From positions 1,240,001-1,304,000 of the forward strand of contig NZ_JAFBBU010000001.1 in the NCBI RefSeq assembly GCF_016907385.1: a stretch of DNA of 64,000 nucleotides. The letters are read 5' to 3'. Positions 19,654 to 27,669 of the stretch are shown here, one piece after another. Origin of the DNA: Subtercola frigoramans (GTDB taxonomy: Bacteria; Actinomycetota; Actinomycetes; Actinomycetales; Microbacteriaceae). Within the stretch, counting starts at the first letter, position 1. Every line of letters begins with the position of its first letter. The notes under the pieces were generated by a model, which made no database searches, was not told where the DNA came from, and worked only from the letters and a program-made list of their open reading frames with translations. The translations under genes and the position numbers were made by a program.

Positions 19654-19797
19654 GACGCGCCGCGCTTAGAGCGAGCGCCTGTTCAAGGCGCCCGCCGCGG
19701 GAGACGCGCCGCGCTTAGAGCGAGCGCCTGTTCAAGGCGCCCGCCGCGGGAGACGCGCCGCGCTTAGAGCGAGCGCCTGTTCAAGGCGCCCGCCGCG
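19654..19797. repeat. 49-bp tandem repeat, three copies, spanning the GH15 stop codon
   Basis: Copies start at 19654, 19703 and 19752; the first two are identical over 49 bases and the third matches for 46. Each unit contains the last codons and stop (tta on the plus strand) of the GH15 gene plus an inner palindrome gcgcct-gttca-aggcgc. The gene ends in the third copy, so the other two are duplicated gene ends beyond the stop. The palindrome may act as a terminator stem present three times. Confidence 0.95.
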
Positions 19798-21653
19798 CTC
19801 GCCCAGGTGAGAGCGTCGGCGGCCCGCACGAGCGCGAGGTGCGAGAGTGCCTGGGGGGTGTTTCCGGCCTGCCGGTGGCCGGTGACGTCGTACTCCTCCG
19901 AGAGCAGGCCCACGTCGTTGCGCAGGGCGAGCAGTCGGTCCATGAGGGCCGTCGCGTCATCGACCCTGCCCGACCGGGCGTACTGCTCGACGAGCCAGAA
20001 CGAGCACGCCAGAAATGGATGCTCGCCGGCAGGCAGCCCGTCGACACCGGTCTCTGTGCGGTACCGCATCAGGAGCCCGTCCCGCAGCAGCGTCTTCTCG
20101 ATCACTGCCACTGTCGCCAACATGCGAGGGTCGTCGTAGGCGCAGTATTCGACCTGCGCGAGCTGCAGCAGCGAGGCGTCGACCTCAGTGCCTCCGAATA
20201 CCTGCGTGTATGCGCCCGTTGCCGCGTCGACGCCCTTGCTCTCGATCTCGGATCGAACCTGCTCCCTCAGGCGGCGCCAGGTCTCGACAGGGCCACGCAA
20301 CCCGAACTCCTCGACGCCTCGCACACCTCGGTCGAGCGCCGCCCAGATCATCACTCGGGAGTGGGTGAAGAACTGGTTGGCACCACGGATCTCCCAGATA
20401 CCACTGTCTGCTCGATCGAGATTGGTTTCGACGAACCCGAGCAGTGCGCGTTGGAGCGCCCAGGCCTCGTTCGTCTCGCGAACGGTGTGTACGCGCGACT
20501 GGTGCAGGCCCACCATGACCTCGCCGATGACATCGGCCTGGTACTGGCTCACTGCCCCGTTTCCGACCCGAACGGGTGAGGCACCCTGGTAGCCGGGCAG
20601 GCTAGGAATGGTGTGTTCCGGCAGGTAACGCTCACCCTGCAGGCCGTACATGATCTGCACATCGGCGGGGTCCCCGGCGATCGCGCGCAACAGCCACTGC
20701 CGCCAGCCGCTCGCCTCCTCGATGAAGCCGTGGTCGAGAAGCACCATGAGAGTGAGGGAGGCGTCCCGCAACCAGACATAGCGGTAGTCCCAGTTGCGTT
20801 CGCCCCCGAAGGCCTCGGGAAGCGACGTCGTTGCTGCGGCAACGATTCCACCGGTGTCTTCGTGGGTGAGGGCCCGCAGGACCAGCAACGAGCGCACCAC
20901 CGCTGAGGAGTAGGCCCCGTTGCTCGTGCTGTTCGTGCCCCAGTCCTCCCACCAGGCAGCCGTCTCAGCCAGCACCTTGTCGACATCGACGGGCTTCGGA
21001 ATCGGCCGGTGTGAGGGGTACCAGGTCATGACCATGTCGACCGTTTCACCCTCCCGTACGGTGTAGTCCCGGCGGTGCGAGTGGCCCTTCGGGCTCAGTT
21101 CTGCTCCTCGAAACAGAAGGGCGTCCGGGCCGGCAACGGCCAGCAGCGAGCGTGTTGCGCGAGGGCCGGTGGTGGTGGAAGTGCTATCGGCGTCAGTGCT
21201 AGCAGCGTCAGTGCCGCGCGCGTCAGTACCCCGGCCCTCGGCACGAGGCTCCTCCACCTGGCGCACCCACGGTATCGCCGTGGCATACGCGAATCGGATG
21301 CGCAGGTCGACGGTCATCTCGACGCTGCCGGCAATGCCCTTCACGCGGCGCACAAGGTCGGCCCTCCGGTCGCCGTGGGGCATGAAGTCGGTGACCTCCA
21401 CCACCCCGGTGGGGGTCGTCCAGATGGTGCTGAGAATGAAGGTGTTGCCGAGGTATTCACGCCGGGAGTGCGCCGACGGGTCGGTGGGGGCGATCATCCA
21501 CCGCCCGTGGCTCTCGTCGCCCAGCAGGGCACCGAACGTGGAGGGGGAGTCGTAGCGGGGCAGGCACAGCCAGTCGATGCTGCCGTCTCGCCCGACGAGG
21601 GCTGCTGTGTGGCAGTCGCTGATGAGTGCATAGTCTTCGATCGGCAGTGACAT
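19764..21653 (-). CDS. Glycoside hydrolase family 15 protein (glucoamylase/trehalase-like)
   Basis: 629 residues. The N-terminal beta-sandwich begins MSLPIEDYALISDCHTAALV and has GRDGSIDWLCLPRYDSPS; the catalytic (alpha/alpha)6 barrel contains ERNWDYRYVWLRDASLTL. This is the actinobacterial GH15 form, several of which are trehalases; substrate not assignable here. The start at 21651-21653 follows AGGACC. An Asp/Thr/Ser-rich loop at residues about 140-160 is encoded by a 15-bp array. The C-terminus and stop lie in the 49-bp repeat. It diverges from the acyl-CoA dehydrogenase gene. Confidence 0.95.
   Translation of the reverse strand: MSLPIEDYALISDCHTAALVGRDGSIDWLCLPRYDSPSTFGALLGDESHGRWMIAPTDPSAHSRREYLGNTFILSTIWTTPTGVVEVTDFMPHGDRRADLVRRVKGIAGSVEMTVDLRIRFAYATAIPWVRQVEEPRAEGRGTDARGTDAASTDADSTSTTTGPRATRSLLAVAGPDALLFRGAELSPKGHSHRRDYTVREGETVDMVMTWYPSHRPIPKPVDVDKVLAETAAWWEDWGTNSTSNGAYSSAVVRSLLVLRALTHEDTGGIVAAATTSLPEAFGGERNWDYRYVWLRDASLTLMVLLDHGFIEEASGWRQWLLRAIAGDPADVQIMYGLQGERYLPEHTIPSLPGYQGASPVRVGNGAVSQYQADVIGEVMVGLHQSRVHTVRETNEAWALQRALLGFVETNLDRADSGIWEIRGANQFFTHSRVMIWAALDRGVRGVEEFGLRGPVETWRRLREQVRSEIESKGVDAATGAYTQVFGGTEVDASLLQLAQVEYCAYDDPRMLATVAVIEKTLLRDGLLMRYRTETGVDGLPAGEHPFLACSFWLVEQYARSGRVDDATALMDRLLALRNDVGLLSEEYDVTGHRQAGNTPQALSHLALVRAADALTWASAAGALNRRSL
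21181..21240 (-). repeat. 15-bp tandem array inside the GH15 gene (3-4 units)
   Basis: gtgctatcggcgtca, gtgctagcagcgtca, gtgccgcgcgcgtca and a diverged fourth unit, at 21181, 21196, 21211 and 21226. In frame, giving a GTDA(R/A)-type repeat in a loop of the N-terminal domain. Confidence 0.85.
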
Positions 21654-21723
21654 GGTCCTATCTTCGCCGACGAACCCTCGTTCAGGGTGCCACCCACCGG
21701 GCCAGCGCACGGAGTGCACGCCG

Positions 21724-21729
21724 TAGTCT
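21724..21729 (+). promoter_or_regulatory. -10 hexamer TAGTCT of the acyl-CoA dehydrogenase gene
   Basis: TAGTCT ends six bases before the GTG start at 21736; no ribosome site is present, so a leaderless transcript is expected. Confidence 0.55.
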
Positions 21730-21735
21730 TGGCGG

Positions 21736-22881
21736 GTGAGTATTCTCAGTGACGAGCTGATCGAACGGATCCGGTCGCGTGCGGCCGGGTACGACGCGAG
21801 CAACAGCTTCTTCTTCGACGACCTCGACGAGTTGCGCGAGGCCGGCTACCTCCGCATGTTCACGCCCATCGAGCGTGGTGGCTTGGGCTTCGGGCTCGAG
21901 CAGGTGGCGAAGGAGCAGACCAGGCTGGCCACAGCTGCACCTGCGACCGCGTTGGCGATCAACATGCACCTGGTCTGGACAGGCGTCGCGAAGACCCTGC
22001 TCGATCGGGGTGACGACTCGCTCGCCTTCGTGCTCGACGAGGCCGCCCACGGGGAACTCTTCGCCTTCGGCAACAGCGAGGCGGGCAACGACCTGGTGCT
22101 GTTCGGGTCGACGACGAGGGCCGAGCCGCAGGCAGACGGCGGCTACCGCTACTTCGGCCGCAAGATCTTCACCTCACTCTCGCCGGCGTGGACGCGGCTC
22201 GGTATCTTCGGGCTCGACGACTCCGACCCCGGGCATCCGATGCTCGTGCACGGTTTCATCACGCGCGACACCCCCGGTTACGAGATCGTCGACGACTGGG
22301 ACGCGCTCGGCATGCGCGCGACACAGAGCTCGACCACCATTCTCGACGGTGCCTTCGTGCCGGCGACGCGCGTGGTACGAATGCTTCCGGCCGGGCCGAG
22401 TGCCGACCCGCTGATCTTCGCGATCTTCGCCAATTTCGAGATTCTGCTGGCCGCCGTGTACACCGGTATCGGTGAGAGGGCATTGGCCCTTGCTGTCGAG
22501 GCAGCCCATCGGCGAACGTCGATGAAGAACGACGGCCGCAGCTACGCCTCCGACCCTGACATTCGCTGGAAGGTCGCCGACGCCGCGATTGCGCAAGACG
22601 GGATCTACCCGCAGATCGATGCGCTCGCGCGTGACGTCGATTCGCTTGCCGATCATGGTCGCCAGTGGTTTCCGCGGCTCGTCGGCCTGAAAGTTCGAGC
22701 AACCGAGAACGCCCGGTTCGTGGTCGACCAGGCGCTCCGGGTGTCTGGCGGGTCTACGATGGCGTCGTCGAGTGAGCTCGGCCGGCTGTACCGCGATGTC
22801 GTCGCGGGAATCTTTCACCCCTCCGACGGCGAGTCAGCGCACTCGACCGTCGCCAATGCATGGTTAGGCCCGGTCTCATGA
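21736..22881 (+). CDS. Acyl-CoA dehydrogenase family flavoprotein
   Basis: 381 residues with the three-part acyl-CoA dehydrogenase layout: helical N-domain, beta middle domain and C-terminal helical bundle. The part around YRYFGRKIFTSLSPA and DDWDALGMRATQSST resembles the flavin-binding middle domain. Some members of this branch are flavin-dependent monooxygenases (DszC/SfnB-like), and I do not see a decisive catalytic Glu. The GTG start follows a -10 at leaderless spacing. Its stop overlaps the start of the gamma-carbonic anhydrase gene (ATGA), so the two are coupled. Confidence 0.9.
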   Translation: MSILSDELIERIRSRAAGYDASNSFFFDDLDELREAGYLRMFTPIERGGLGFGLEQVAKEQTRLATAAPATALAINMHLVWTGVAKTLLDRGDDSLAFVLDEAAHGELFAFGNSEAGNDLVLFGSTTRAEPQADGGYRYFGRKIFTSLSPAWTRLGIFGLDDSDPGHPMLVHGFITRDTPGYEIVDDWDALGMRATQSSTTILDGAFVPATRVVRMLPAGPSADPLIFAIFANFEILLAAVYTGIGERALALAVEAAHRRTSMKNDGRSYASDPDIRWKVADAAIAQDGIYPQIDALARDVDSLADHGRQWFPRLVGLKVRATENARFVVDQALRVSGGSTMASSSELGRLYRDVVAGIFHPSDGESAHSTVANAWLGPVS

Positions 22882-23399
22882 ATATCATCACCTTCGCAGG
22901 TCACACCCCGGTCATCGACGCTTCTGCCTGGGCCGCCCCGAACGCGACCGTGATCGGTCAGTTCACGGCTGCAGCACGCTCGAGCATCTTCTACGGCACG
23001 GTGGTGCGCGCCGACCGTTCTGGCATCAGCCTCGGCGAGGGCAGCAACCTGCAGGACAACGTGGTCGTGCACGGTGACCCCGGTTTTGCCACGACGATCG
23101 GTGCCGGCGTCAGCGTGGGTCACGGAGCGGTACTGCACGGCTGCACTGTCGCCGACAACTGCCTCATCGGCATGAACGCCACCGTGCTGAACGGGGCCGT
23201 CATCGGTGAGGGGTCACTGATCGCCGCCGGTGCGCTCATCCTCGAGGGAACCGTCATTCCGCCCGGCTCTCTCGTCGCGGGCGTACCGGGCAAGGTCAGG
23301 CGCGAGCTCACGACCGAAGAGCAGCAGGGCATCCGGCACAACGCTGAGACCTACCTCGAACTCTCGGCGCGGCATCGTGAGGCAGAAAGCAGCGGATGA
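22878..23399 (+). CDS. Gamma-carbonic anhydrase-like hexapeptide-repeat protein
   Basis: 173 residues of left-handed beta-helix. The three candidate zinc histidines occur in VVVHGD, VGHGAV and VLHGC, the pattern of bacterial gamma-carbonic anhydrases (YrdA/PaaY group); LVAGVPGKVRREL closes the domain. Whether it hydrates CO2 or acts as a thioesterase-like partner is not decided by sequence. The ATG overlaps the preceding stop, and its own stop overlaps the ATG of the GH3 gene, an uncommon three-gene coupled chain. Confidence 0.92.
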   Translation: MNIITFAGHTPVIDASAWAAPNATVIGQFTAAARSSIFYGTVVRADRSGISLGEGSNLQDNVVVHGDPGFATTIGAGVSVGHGAVLHGCTVADNCLIGMNATVLNGAVIGEGSLIAAGALILEGTVIPPGSLVAGVPGKVRRELTTEEQQGIRHNAETYLELSARHREAESSG

Positions 23400-24814
23400 T
23401 CGGCAGACCCGGCTGGCACGAGACTGGCTCGCGCGCGTCTGTGTTTTGGGGGTGTGTGTTGGGCAAGTCTGTGTTTCGTGGGTGTGTGTTGGGCAGGTCT
23501 GTGTTGCGGTGTGCTTCTGTGTTGCGGCGTGCTGCTGTGTTGAGGCGTGCTGCTGTTCCGGTCGCCATCTGTGGGCTCCTGGTGCTCGCCGGGTGTTCGA
23601 CGAGTTCGTCGACGACAGTTTCAACAACGACAGTGTCAACAACGACAGGGTCAACAACGACAGTGTCAACCGCGGCAGTGTCACCCACCACATCACCGGC
23701 GGCCACCGCTGTCGTTCCTGCTGCGGGGGACTCTTCAGCCACCGCATCGTCGGGCCGAGCCGCTCGGGAGGCCACCTCCGCGGCGACGCCCGAGCAACTC
23801 GACCGCTTGTATGCCGATACCCGCATGCGATCGATGAGCCTGGCAGACAAGGTCTCGACTCTGTTCATGGTGCAGTTGCCGGGTACCGATCCTGCGCCCA
23901 TGCAGGCGTATCTCGCAGGAAATCGCCCAGGCGGGCTCCTGCTTCTCGGCTCGAACATTCCGGCAACGGCCGCCGCACTCTTGGGCCAGCTCGCCGGCCT
24001 GGGTTTCGCGACGGGTCTGAAGCCGCTCATCGCCGTCGATGAAGAGGGTGGCGACGTCACCCGTCTTCCAGAAGACGGCTTCGCCGGCGCCGATCGCCTA
24101 AAATCCCTGCCGGTAGCAGCGACCACAGATGCGTTCACCCAGCGTGCTGCGCTTCTGGAACGGTCGGGGATCTCCGTCAATTTCGGCACTGTGGCCGATG
24201 TGACTTCTGACCCGGGCTCGTTCATCTTCGATCGTGTGCTGGGTACTGACCCTGCGTCGGCCAGTGACCGTGTCGGCGCGTCGGTCGCTGCGCAGAACGG
24301 TTCGGTGTTCGCGACGCTCAAGCACTTTCCGGGCCACGGCGAGACGGCGGCGGACTCGCACACGAGCATCCCGTCGACTGGCATTTCGTTCGCCCAGTGG
24401 CAGTCGCAGGATGCCCCGCCCTTTCGAAGCGGGATCGCCGCGGGTGCTCCGCTGGTGATGTTCGGGCACCTCGCCTACACCGCCGTCGACTCGGCCCCCG
24501 CTTCTCTCTCAGTGCGCTGGCACGAGATTCTGCGCGGAGAGCTCGGGTTCACGGGAGTCGCCATCACTGACGACATGCTCATGCTGCAGGATTCAGGTGA
24601 CCCTGCATACTCCGACCAGGCGGCGAACGCCGTGCGGGCGGTTGCTGCAGGCAACGACATACTGCTCTACAACAGCGCGATCGACATGGCGCCGTCGGTG
24701 GCTGCGATCATCGCCGCTGTGCAGTCGGGTCAGATCGATGAAGCCCAGATCGACGAGTCGGTCGTGCGGATTCTCGCCCTGCAGCGTGCGGCCTGGCTGC
24801 GGGCCGCGAGCTAG
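23396..24814 (+). CDS. Glycoside hydrolase family 3 lipoprotein (beta-N-acetylhexosaminidase-like)
   Basis: 472 residues. The catalytic domain has KHFPGHGETAADSHTSIP, the NagZ-type hallmark, and GFTGVAITDDMLM with the nucleophile Asp. A lipobox LVLAGC about 65 residues in marks an exported lipoprotein, then a Thr/Ser/Val-rich linker follows. The N-terminus before the signal helix is odd: it is encoded by a 30/18-bp tandem array giving GCVLGKSV/GCVLGRSV repeats. Either the ATG coupled to the previous gene (23396) is used, with a very long n-region, or a GTG at 23537 that gives a normal lipoprotein signal. It likely trims wall amino sugars. Confidence 0.9.
   Translation: MIGRPGWHETGSRASVFWGCVLGKSVFRGCVLGRSVLRCASVLRRAAVLRRAAVPVAICGLLVLAGCSTSSSTTVSTTTVSTTTGSTTTVSTAAVSPTTSPAATAVVPAAGDSSATASSGRAAREATSAATPEQLDRLYADTRMRSMSLADKVSTLFMVQLPGTDPAPMQAYLAGNRPGGLLLLGSNIPATAAALLGQLAGLGFATGLKPLIAVDEEGGDVTRLPEDGFAGADRLKSLPVAATTDAFTQRAALLERSGISVNFGTVADVTSDPGSFIFDRVLGTDPASASDRVGASVAAQNGSVFATLKHFPGHGETAADSHTSIPSTGISFAQWQSQDAPPFRSGIAAGAPLVMFGHLAYTAVDSAPASLSVRWHEILRGELGFTGVAITDDMLMLQDSGDPAYSDQAANAVRAVAAGNDILLYNSAIDMAPSVAAIIAAVQSGQIDEAQIDESVVRILALQRAAWLRAAS
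23438..23554 (+). repeat. 30-bp then ~18-bp tandem array at the 5' end of the GH3 gene
   Basis: Two 30-bp units beginning tctgtgtt (pattern ending gggtgtgtgttgggca-ag/gg) are followed by three shorter units of tgtgttgcggcgtgctgc type. The array lies between the coupled ATG and the lipoprotein signal helix and keeps the frame open. Confidence 0.75.
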
Positions 24815-24819
24815 AGTCC

Positions 24820-24852
24820 GGCCATGCCGCTCCGGTTCGGAGTAGCATGGCC
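24820..24852. terminator. Hairpin between the GH3 and SRAP genes
   Basis: GGCCATGC (24820-24827) pairs with GCATGGCC (24845-24852), with an inner CTCCG/CGGAG stem and a GTT loop. It starts five bases after the GH3 stop and ends four bases before the SRAP ATG. It has no U-run, so it may be a terminator for GH3 or a structure hiding the SRAP start. A TAGCAT hexamer on the right arm could serve as the SRAP -10. Confidence 0.55.
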
Positions 24853-24856
24853 ACCC

Positions 24857-25741
24857 ATGTGCGGCAGATTTGCGATGAACAAGGAGACCGACGACCTCAT
24901 TCTGGAGTTTGTTGCCAGGGGTGGGCGCGCCGAGGACTGGCGGCCGAGCTACAGTGTGGCTCCGACCGATGTCGCGCCGATCATCCGGCAGCGCAAGGGA
25001 TCGAGGCCTGGTGATTCTGCTGCTGGTGATTCTGCTTCTGGCAGAGATGCTTCAGGCGCTGGGGCTTCACGCAGTGAGGATGACGGCGGTTACCGTGAGA
25101 TCGAGATCGCGGCGTGGGGACTCAAGCCGGCCTGGGCGAAACCGGGTGGGCCCGCACCGATCAACGCGCGGCTGGAGTCGGTGGCGACGAACGGCATGTT
25201 CCGCAGCGCGTTCGCCTCGAGCCGCTGCCTTGTGCCGATGACGGGGTACTACGAATGGCAGGCAGTCGCTGACGGCAAGCAGCCCTACTTCATTCACGCC
25301 GGTGCCGGTGCTGGTGCCGGTGCCACGGCGGAGCCCACCAGTGCTGGTCGTCTGCTCGCGGCCGCCGGGCTCTACAGTGCGCGAAAGGTCGGCGACGAGT
25401 GGGCGGTGACCTTCACGATCATCACGAGGGAGGCCCGCGATGCTTCGGGAGAGGTGCACGACCGCATGCCGGTCTTCCTGACGCCTGACGTGTGGGACTC
25501 GTGGCTCGACCCGCGAAAGATCGAGGCGAACAGTGCCGGTCAGGGGGCGATTCTCGACCTGCTCGACCGGAGTTCGACGGCGGTCGCGTCGACGATCACA
25601 ACCTACCCTGTCGATCGCCGGGTCAACAATTCGCGCACCCTCGACAGCGCAGACGCGACGCTCATCGAGCCGTTGGAGCGGGGAAATGACGGTTTCAGCG
25701 GGTGGAATGCCGACCCGATGACAGGCGAGATCGTCGACTGA
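24857..25741 (+). CDS. SOS response-associated peptidase (SRAP; HMCES/YedK family)
   Basis: 294 residues. The start MCGRF puts Cys2 at the mature N-terminus, the residue that crosslinks to abasic sites in single-stranded DNA; GYYEW carries the catalytic Glu and HDRMPVFL the His. Family length is usually about 220-250; the excess comes from two Gly/Ala/Ser/Asp-rich loops, one encoded by a 15-bp duplication (25012-25041), the other an Ala-Gly run near 25301-25327. The ATG follows TAGCAT by eight bases and has no ribosome site. It protects abasic DNA during replication. Confidence 0.94.
   Translation: MCGRFAMNKETDDLILEFVARGGRAEDWRPSYSVAPTDVAPIIRQRKGSRPGDSAAGDSASGRDASGAGASRSEDDGGYREIEIAAWGLKPAWAKPGGPAPINARLESVATNGMFRSAFASSRCLVPMTGYYEWQAVADGKQPYFIHAGAGAGAGATAEPTSAGRLLAAAGLYSARKVGDEWAVTFTIITREARDASGEVHDRMPVFLTPDVWDSWLDPRKIEANSAGQGAILDLLDRSSTAVASTITTYPVDRRVNNSRTLDSADATLIEPLERGNDGFSGWNADPMTGEIVD
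25012..25041 (+). repeat. 15-bp tandem duplication in the SRAP gene
   Basis: ggtgattctgctgct followed directly by ggtgattctgcttct, in frame, encoding the GDSAA-GDSAS loop. Confidence 0.75.
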
Positions 25742-25828
25742 CACAAGGCGATCCAGCAGTCCTACGCGTTCTGCTGGCGCGCGCGCACCAGCGATCCATG
25801 CAGAGCAAGAGACCGACAGGTGGGCCTG

Positions 25829-26290
25829 TCAGTTACGCCCTGCAGCCGCAGCTTCGAGCGCGGGGAGTGCGGCGGCGATCGTTTCGATGGCACTGTCACT
25901 CTGCTCAGAAAGCATGGCGACGACGCGTTCGGTCCGCGAGGATCGGGCTTCGGCAACGGTGCCGAGGCCGCTGGCCGTTGCGCGCAGCAGGAACGAACGG
26001 CCGTCGACGGGGTCTGCGGTGCGTTCGATGAGTCCACGCTGCTCGAGGTCAGCGACAATCCGGGTCATCGTGGGTGCAGCAACATTCTCGAGTCGGGCCA
26101 GATCGCTCGGACGCAACGGGCCGGAGTTCTTCACGCTCGACAGGGCCGACAGAAGCCCGTGGCTCAGTTCATCACCGACCGGGCGGATGCGCCGGCTCAG
26201 CCGGCTGACAACCAGGGTCAGGCGTTCGGCCACGTCGTCACGAGAGATCGGCAGTGTGGCGGCGACCGGTTCAGCGCTGGATTCAGGCAT
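25829..26290 (-). CDS. MarR-family transcriptional regulator
   Basis: 153 residues with the winged helix: LRPSDLARLENVAAPTMTRIVADLEQRGLIERT as helix-turn-helix and DPVDGRSFLLRATASG as wing. It probably represses its own gene or the Pr6Pr membrane protein gene upstream, 62 bases away on the same strand. TAGGGT lies six bases before the ATG, predicting a leaderless message. The ligand is unknown. The 87-base gap to the SRAP stop holds nothing I recognise. Confidence 0.93.
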   Translation of the reverse strand: MPESSAEPVAATLPISRDDVAERLTLVVSRLSRRIRPVGDELSHGLLSALSSVKNSGPLRPSDLARLENVAAPTMTRIVADLEQRGLIERTADPVDGRSFLLRATASGLGTVAEARSSRTERVVAMLSEQSDSAIETIAAALPALEAAAAGRN

Positions 26291-26296
26291 TTTTAG

Positions 26297-26302
26297 ACCC
26301 TA
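26297..26302 (-). promoter_or_regulatory. -10 hexamer TAGGGT of the MarR gene
   Basis: TAGGGT on the minus strand, six bases before the ATG; predicts a leaderless transcript independent of the Pr6Pr gene upstream. Confidence 0.5.
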
Positions 26303-26352
26303 ACATTGCTCGCTTGTGTCTGCTCTCCGACCTGATACTTGCTCTATTCTAA

Positions 26353-27057
26353 CTACTTTGCCACTGGTGCGTGTCTGGTTTGCCTGCGCGACACCCAGAT
26401 GGCGCCTGCTCCGATCGCACTGATCACCACGGCGATCAACACGACGTAGAAGGCGACCGACGCGTACCCTCCCGCCGAGGTCGTCGGGTTGAGGAACGGG
26501 TACGGGTACCACTGCTTGCCTGTCGCCTGGTCGATTGCGAGGGGCCCCCGTACGAGCGTGTAGGCGACCCACGCCACGGGGAACGCGATGATCGCCCACA
26601 GGCGCTTCCAGTCGAGCGGTACCCGACCCGGGGCGAACAGCCAGTCGAGCAGCAGGTAGATCGGGCCGACCACGTGCAGGATCTCGTTCGACCACGCCAC
26701 GGTCGTTCCCTGCGGAAGCGCGATGCCTCGAAGCAGCAGGTTGTAGACGATCCCTGTGGTCACCATGTACGTGACGACGGAGGCGCGAACAGTCGTGTAG
26801 AGCAGCGGGTCTGAATAGCCCGAGCCGCCACCGAGCCCTCCCTGCCTGATCGCCAGCACGGCGCCGACGAGCAGCACCACGACGCTCGCCGCGTTCGAGT
26901 CGACCGTGAAGAAGCTGAAGAAGTTGACAACGACGAAGCCCACGCTGGCCGGGTTCGCGTCGAAGGCGATCGACACCGTCTTGGCGAGCTGGGCGATGAT
27001 GGCGGCACCGATGGCAAGGGCCACAATCACCCGCAGAATCACAAAGAGCAATCGCAT
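26353..27057 (-). CDS. Pr6Pr-like (FAR-17a/AIG1-type) membrane protein
   Basis: 234 residues with six hydrophobic segments. NEILHVVGPIYLLLDWL and GKQWYPYPFLNP are the conserved features of the Pr6Pr family, whose bacterial role is unknown; distant eukaryotic relatives are threonine hydrolases of lipid esters. I chose the ATG at 27055-27057, giving MRLLFVILRV, because TATGCT lies seven bases before it; an ATG four codons upstream (27069) overlaps that hexamer. The MarR gene lies downstream and may regulate it. Confidence 0.85.
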   Translation of the reverse strand: MRLLFVILRVIVALAIGAAIIAQLAKTVSIAFDANPASVGFVVVNFFSFFTVDSNAASVVVLLVGAVLAIRQGGLGGGSGYSDPLLYTTVRASVVTYMVTTGIVYNLLLRGIALPQGTTVAWSNEILHVVGPIYLLLDWLFAPGRVPLDWKRLWAIIAFPVAWVAYTLVRGPLAIDQATGKQWYPYPFLNPTTSAGGYASVAFYVVLIAVVISAIGAGAIWVSRRQTRHAPVAK

Positions 27058-27064
27058 GGTGATC

Positions 27065-27070
27065 AGCATA
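27065..27070 (-). promoter_or_regulatory. -10 hexamer TATGCT of the Pr6Pr gene
   Basis: TATGCT on the minus strand, seven bases before the ATG at 27057; it decides the start in favour of the second in-frame ATG. Confidence 0.45.
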
Positions 27071-27108
27071 AGCTCACGCGCGACGAATTGCCGGGCTGTG
27101 CCCGCTTG

Positions 27109-27555
27109 TTATGCGGCCTTGGCGAACCCGGTGTCCCGGCCCACGTTCCGGCTGGCACTGCCGCGCCCTGCCGGCGAACTCGGGAGCTGGGTGTCATCGG
27201 CAAGGACGCTGTCGTGCGCCACGAGTGAGCTGTCGGCGACGACGACGCGGTCGCCGATTCGGGTGTGGCTGCCGATCTTCGAGCCACGGCCGATCCGGGC
27301 ATCCTGCCCGACGTGAACGTTGGCGCCGATGAAGACTCCTGCGCCGATGACGGCACCGCGATCGATCCAGCTGCCGGCGCCGATCCAGGCGCCCTGGCCG
27401 ATTTGCGCGTCGGGCTCGACGAACGCCGACGATTCGATGTACGCGGTCGGGTGCACTGCCGACGTCGCCGAGATGAACCCGCGACCGTTCAGGTGGTGCT
27501 TGTACCGGGCGAGTTCGCCGTACTCGTTCTCGATTTCTACGTAGATCTTGCTCAT
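27109..27555 (-). CDS. Hexapeptide-repeat (left-handed beta-helix) protein
   Basis: 148 residues. The middle holds consecutive [LIV]-G-x4 repeats (IGQGAWIGAGSWIDRGAVIG and on) as in acyl or sugar-nucleotide transferases, without the histidine triad of gamma-carbonic anhydrases. It opens MSKIYVEIENEYGELARYKHHLNGRG, which I do not match to a named enzyme. AGGGAG lies seven bases before the ATG at 27553-27555, deciding against an ATG seven codons upstream. Acceptor and donor are unknown. Confidence 0.87.
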   Translation of the reverse strand: MSKIYVEIENEYGELARYKHHLNGRGFISATSAVHPTAYIESSAFVEPDAQIGQGAWIGAGSWIDRGAVIGAGVFIGANVHVGQDARIGRGSKIGSHTRIGDRVVVADSSLVAHDSVLADDTQLPSSPAGRGSASRNVGRDTGFAKAA

Positions 27556-27669
27556 GTATGTCTCCCTGCGGGGCACTGCACTGAGTGGCTGTGGTTATCA
27601 GCCCTGCGTGTGCCTACGAGACTGCCAACACTGGCAAGGCTCCGAAGATTCCCGAACGGGTTGGGCGCC

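Noticed and set aside
19654-19797. CRISPR array
   Set aside because: The 49-bp units are directly adjacent with no unique spacers, and no cas gene is present.
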